Below, piece after piece: positions 59,567 to 64,000 of a DNA stretch of 64,000 nt. Numbering within the stretch: the first letter of the stretch is position 1; the number at the start of each line of letters is the position of its first letter. The notes below the pieces were generated by a model that saw nothing but the letters and a program-made list of their open reading frames with translations, was not told where the DNA came from and ran no database searches. The stretch is from Erythroxylum novogranatense (lineage: Eukaryota; Streptophyta; Magnoliopsida; Malpighiales; Erythroxylaceae): assembly GCA_029891385.1 (NCBI GenBank), contig CM057233.1:34206540-34270539 (forward strand), in the 5' to 3' direction. A program made the position numbers and the translations under genes.

Positions 59567-59793
59567 ATTAGTTTCTAAGAATCAATAGCCCTTCAAGCAC
59601 AGGGACAACTTGGTATTGTAAGAAATCTCATACTGTAAGCAACCTTAAATCTGAACTATTATATCCTGAGAGAATAAAAGGAATCTGGAAATCAGACACT
59701 ACAGTTGGTGTGAATAAACATTTGCTTGTTACATTAAATTACTGAGATAATGGGCTATATCTAATGCAAGATACAAGAGCATGATTCTCTTCT

Positions 59794-61024
59794 CTACTGT
59801 AAGTTTCGGAACTGCCATAATTCATCCATGTTCCACAAGGTATCTTCAAAGTCGCATCCGACCAACCCATTTTCATCCGTGTGGGAATTGCCTACAGAGT
59901 TGCCAATTTCTCCTAGAGCTGACATAGTTAACAGATTGATGGCTTCCATGCCATTGCAATTGCTGGCGATCAGGCAGTCCTTATCAGAAGTGCTGTAGTC
60001 ACCATTGTTGGCAACAGATTGGAAAGGGCTAGTTCGGTACTCTGGTAACTGTGATGTCTGCGATATATTTATTGATTCCATAGAAGAAAGACAAGAATCT
60101 GTGCAGCGCTCTGACTCCGAGTTTTGTTCATGATGTTCCATTCCTTGCATTGTTATGGCCATATCAGATTGTCCCTGATTATGAACTTCCTGCCACTGCG
60201 GCTGTGGTGGCAGTGCTGAATGATGGGAAGCATAATTTGTAGGCTGAGAAGTGCAATCGGAGCATGACATGGCAGATGAAGAAGTTGGTCCATGTATCTT
60301 TTGGAGAAACATTCGCATCCAAAAACTCCTAATTATACCCTGAAATTGCGAGCTATTGGCATCTATCTTAAGCTGACGCGCCTGCTTTTGCACACGGGTT
60401 CTCCAGTAATTCTTGATTTCATTGTCCGTTCTTCCCGGTAGAAATTGTGCAATTTTCGACCACCTTTAGGAGACAGAACAATCCAAGTAAGAAGATTAAT
60501 GGCGAGGCTAAATATACTCGCTGCAACACTTGTAATAGTGACTAAAGAGTAACTTGAGAAAGCAGAAGTTTCATCACGATTGAGCTGTGCAGCTACTTGG
60601 AAACCAATTTCCGGCGGTATATGATATAATACAATTCAAAGTTGGATATATCTCACCTGTTTCCCCAATTAGAATGGAGGTCAAGAATCAATAGCTGTTC
60701 CTGGAGACTAAAATTTCCGCGCTTAACATCGGGCTTTAGATAATTTAACCATCTTAATCTGCAACTCTTGCCTGTTCTTCTTAACCCTTTTACCAGAAAA
60801 AAACCACCAAGTGAATGATAAAAGATTCAGTCTTCATACATGTCTGTAGGAGTTAAAGAATCTCTTAACTTACCTGCACGTTCAGCAACCAAATTCCAGC
60901 GTCCCTCACCGTGACGAGCAATGTAACGAATGAGAAGATTGTCTTCTTCAAGAGTCCAAGGACCTCTCCTAAGATCAGAATCATCTACACTACAACTGCT
61001 TGTGGACTTGGTTAAAGAACACAT
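59794..61024 (-). CDS. R2R3-MYB transcription factor, subgroup 20-like
   Basis: Exons in transcript order: 60874-61024, 60657-60786 and 59794-60463, with introns of 87 and 193 bp at the two positions usual for R2R3-MYB genes; 316 residues. R2 starts [20 protein letters not shown] and includes [11 protein letters not shown] and [21 protein letters not shown]3 has [20 protein letters not shown] and [20 protein letters not shown]. After R3 the stretch [19 protein letters not shown] matches the subgroup 20 type (MYB2/62/78/108/112). It is a nuclear DNA-binding activator or repressor; family members act in stress, senescence and hormone responses. The C-terminus is acidic ([20 protein letters not shown]). 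I chose the ATG at 61024 because it gives a normal short N-terminus. An in-frame ATG at 61195 with no stop between would add 57 unusual residues. Confidence 0.93.
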
Positions 61025-61375
61025 AGCGGCTCTCCTGGCACAAGATAAACAGAGATTTTCAACGACAAAACAAAAGAAAAAAATATTGGAGTGCTGCAGC
61101 TCAAATGGAGCGTGACAGGCAGCTCGTAACTTATAACCACCAAGTTTCAAAAGCTTCACATCTATAATACTGTAGTTAATTAACAACTTTTCCAAAGGAG
61201 TAACAGGCGGAAGGTAGATGACAAATCACAATGGTGTTTCCATTGAACTTTCTTTATGTCTACGTATACTCCAGAAAAACCAGAAAAGAAACCGGGCATG
61301 CCATGACTTGATCCTATACAGCATAACTTCCACATTTATCATTTTCTAATAAGAAAATTGACCAACTTGTATGCT

Positions 61376-61376
<1 letters not shown>

Positions 61377-61452
<76 letters not shown>
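61377..61452. repeat. (AT)n microsatellite
   Basis: About 38 uninterrupted AT units, abutting the palindrome at 61453. Confidence 0.95.
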
Positions 61453-61454
<2 letters not shown>

Positions 61455-61545
61455 ACCTTCGATGATTCCTAGTTTGACACTTTTATGAAACAGCCTCATT
61501 AGTGCAACATTAAAAGCGAATATACAACGATAAATAAATAAATAA

Positions 61546-61591
<46 letters not shown>

Positions 61592-61678
61592 TTATTTATC
61601 GTTGTATATTCGCTTTAATGTTGCACTAATGAGGCTGTTTCTCATAAAAGTGTCAAACTAGGAATCATCGAAGGGTCC
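61453..61678. repeat. 226-bp near-perfect inverted repeat (foldback)
   Basis: Arms of about 97 bp (61453-61549 and about 61580-61678) are complementary except for a few 1-2 base differences (GGACCTTCG versus GGACCCTTCG, TATGAAACAGCC versus TATGAGAAACAGCC, TTAAAAGCG versus TTAAAGCG). They are separated by (TA)n. The ends read GGACCTTCGATGATTCC. It lies about 430 bp upstream of the MYB ATG and could be a foldback MITE or a hairpin-RNA precursor. No target duplication is evident. Confidence 0.9.
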
Positions 61679-62210
61679 AGCTTAACCACATCACATTGCA
61701 TGCAATAATAATGTAGTAAATTTGCTCCATCCTATTCAAAATAAGTGTTGTTTTTTAGAGATTTTAATTATTTAAAATAAGTGTCGTTCACGATTTTCAT
61801 GCATGTTTATAATTTTATTTTCAAAATTATTCTTTAATTTTTCTCACATCCTAATTATACAGATTATATTTTCAAGACAATTCAACATGCAATTAATAAG
61901 GATATATCAAACATTTCACTAGCTTTCTTAATAAGTGTGCATCTCTCTAAAACAACACTTATTTTAGATAAGAGGGAGTATAAACTTGTTAGAAAAAGAT
62001 GAATATAAAATTAACATAGGATTTAGCGTCTACTATGTAGGCCCAGGCATAGAGGCAAAGATAACTCAAATTCGTCTACTCCCATTGACCGGCGGAATGT
62101 GAATGGGGCCAAAACGAAATTTATAGGAATGATAGGAGTAGGAGTGGAAAGAAAAACAGTTGTGCATTGAATGCTGGAAAATGAAATCTCGGAATTGTTT
62201 TGGTGAATGG
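61679..62210. other. Spacer
   Basis: No gene is seen. A pair of short GTGT(C/T)GTT-containing stretches (61745-61790) with a partial inverse match near 61935-61980 suggests another small degraded inverted-repeat element. Confidence 0.35.
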
Positions 62211-63753
62211 TGTTGGAAAATCAACGCAAGATCGAATCTAAGCGCAGCGGAATGAATTTAAAAATTTTCCACAGAATCAACTTTAACAGAATTAGATTCG
62301 AAACATAAAACAAGAAATTGATAAAGTTAAACTAACCTTTTTCTGATTCCCGATACAATATCTTGCTTCTCCGAAATAGTCAAATCCACGAGCCGTTTAA
62401 ACGTCCGGCCTCTAATGGTATCCACAGATCTTTTCGGAGAAAAACTCAAATCAAATTTGAGAGGAAAAACTTGTTAGAAGTCTAGCTCCATTTTGTTCTA
62501 ATTTTCCTTTTATAAGAAAATCTTATTTTCATATCCTTGGATTTTATTAAAATTACAACTAAAGTCAAACTTTAATTATAATTATTAATAAATCCTTATA
62601 AGAGCAAATATCTCATATTGACCTTAAAGTTTCTAAAACTTCTCAATTTAAGTCCAACTTAATTCTAATTTCATTTTCTCCTTAATAGACCTTTTATGTG
62701 TGACCCATTAGGTTCCTAATATATTGGCAATGATTACAAATTATAATTCTAATTCATAATTAGAATCAGATAAATTAAAACTTCTTTTAATTTATCTTTA
62801 ATTTCTTAATTAAACAATTTATAATCATAGATCATGATTGACGTCTAGCAACATGTCATGACCACCCAAATATTAGGAATATCAAAGTGGTTTGACTTAA
62901 CCTGTCTATGCATGGTTATCTTGTATAAATTAATCCTTTCGTCATCTAATGTTCCAATTGGAATTAGAGTATGAAATTCGTGTCTACTCTAAATAACCAA
63001 TCATATTTCTTCTTGCTAATTAGTAAATGACTTATAATTGATATTTGAAAACAACTTTTCCAAATTTTAATTCACTCTGGCCAGAGATTCCCAAAATCAT
63101 TACTAATCAAGAACAGCAGAACATTCTTCCTAATTACTTTAGGACGACGAATCCTTTATTGATTTACTCAACTATCTCCATATAGTTCATACTATATCCA
63201 ATAACTACCGAATTGAACTATTCTAAGAATAGATCATAAGTAGCATCAAAATATAGTAATTCCTACATGAGATAACTTTGGTAATCTCAAGTCTAAGGAT
63301 CAATTATACAACCATCATAATGAGATAATCTACAGACACACAAGTAATGTTCCATTTGGGATTCTCATAATTGGGTCTGTTCAGTGAACTTATTCTCTAA
63401 TAAGCACCCACAAGTTTGTTTAAGTATCTCCATACTTTAATCTATAAGATTGATTACTTTCTTCATAATAAAGAAACAAATATGTGCTAGTCTAACCATT
63501 TCATCAATACCCCGTCTTGATGAAACTATGACTAGGAACATTTTAGGAATAATACAAAATGCAATTTGAATCTCATAATTATAATCACATTATAATTTCT
63601 AATTGCATAATAATTATTCCAGGGATTTTATCTTTATGATTAGTAATTAAATAATTAAAATGCACAAAGATAAAGAATGCCTTTTATTGAATAAAACAAT
63701 TTTATATAATTAAAAAATATAACCAAAATTGGCTGCAAGGGCATAAACCAACA
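62211..63753 (-). repeat. 3' LTR of a Ty1-copia element that leaves the window
   Basis: On the minus strand it begins TGTTGGTTTATGCC (63753) right after the polypurine-like AAGTGCAAGTGGGAGAT, a combination common in Tork/TAR-type copia elements. It ends GATTTTCCAACA at 62211. Its length is 1543 bp. The left flank AATGG (62206-62210) should recur beyond the far LTR, outside the window. Confidence 0.85.
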
Positions 63754-64000
63754 ATCTCCCACTTGCACTTAAGCCAATTACCAATGTATCTAATACCATA
63801 GCCATCCATATATCTATCATGTTTCTTTTGAGATAACGGCTTAGTGAGAGGATCAGCTAGATTCTCTTCAGTGGGAACTCGTTCTATCTGGATGTCCTTC
63901 TGTTCCACTATCTCCCGAATAAGATGAAACTTTCTGAGTACATGTTTGGATCGCTGATGAGATCTCGGTTCCTTCGCTTGTGCAATAGCACCATTGTTGT
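63702..64000 (-). CDS. Copia RNase H C-terminal end (partial, open to the window edge)
   Basis: The minus-strand frame is open from the window edge to a stop at 63702-63704, just inside the LTR. It reads GAIAQAKEPRSHQRSKHVLR, then KFHLIREIVEQKDIQIERVP and TEENLADPLTKPLSQKKHDR, the conserved RNase H end of copia pol. No lesion is visible in this part, so the element could be young. The rest of pol lies beyond 64000. Confidence 0.9.
   Translation of the reverse strand, partial: NNGAIAQAKEPRSHQRSKHVLRKFHLIREIVEQKDIQIERVPTEENLADPLTKPLSQKKHDRYMDGYGIRYIGNWLKCKWEIVGLCPCSQFWLYFLII

Noticed and set aside
61314..61499. Tyr-Ile repeat reading frame
   Set aside because: Translation of an (AT)n tract.

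Overview
The window is plant nuclear DNA, most likely from a eudicot. It is AT-rich, its genes have GT-AG introns, and it carries Ty1-copia and Ty3-gypsy-type LTR elements, hAT transposons with BED and DUF659 domains, Au-like SINEs, an R2R3-MYB gene and a cytosolic ribosomal protein gene. About two thirds is nested transposon sequence. I see no prokaryotic, organellar or viral gene block.

Layout. 1-5720: a dead copia pol fragment with its 3' LTR, split by a 2.2 kb solo LTR (2235-4418, 5-bp target duplication TTTGT), then AT-rich and CT-rich spacer. 5721-12207: a 6.5 kb hAT element (copy 1) with a 63-bp minisatellite and a broken transposase. 12208-19100: spacer holding a 4.2 kb solo LTR (TSD TCATT) and a duplicated non-coding block. 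19101-38219: a second hAT element (copy 2, opposite strand), into which an 8.5 kb Sirevirus-like copia (20594-29079, TSD GTTTT) and a 4.3 kb solo LTR (30095-34433, TSD ATCTA) inserted. 38220-46000: the gene island, with a peptidase M50B-like gene (+ strand, nine exons) and a convergent eS7 (RPS7) gene (- strand, five exons) with typical ribosomal-protein promoter elements. 46000-50600: remnants of two LTR elements and a tandem array with a unit of about 240-270 bp. 50613-55676: a decayed Ale/Retrofit-type copia with 313-bp LTRs. 55682-59600: microsatellites and two Au-like SINEs. 59794-61024: a three-exon R2R3-MYB gene. 61377-61678: an (AT)n tract and a near-perfect 226-bp palindrome upstream of the MYB gene. 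62211-64000: the 3' LTR and RNase H end of another copia that runs out of the window.

The most unusual observation is how the two hAT copies relate. The 5' terminus of copy 1 and the 3' terminus of copy 2, about 13 kb apart and in opposite orientation, are flanked by reverse-complementary 8-bp sequences (CCTGCCTC and GAGGCAGG), which is the length of an hAT target duplication. The other two termini do not match. This is what an inversion made by transposition of reversed ends taken from two different elements would leave, as described for maize Ac. Other notable structures are short palindromic word arrays in several unrelated LTRs, a stop codon shared by both hAT copies, and an apparent one-base lesion in the otherwise well-preserved M50B-like gene.
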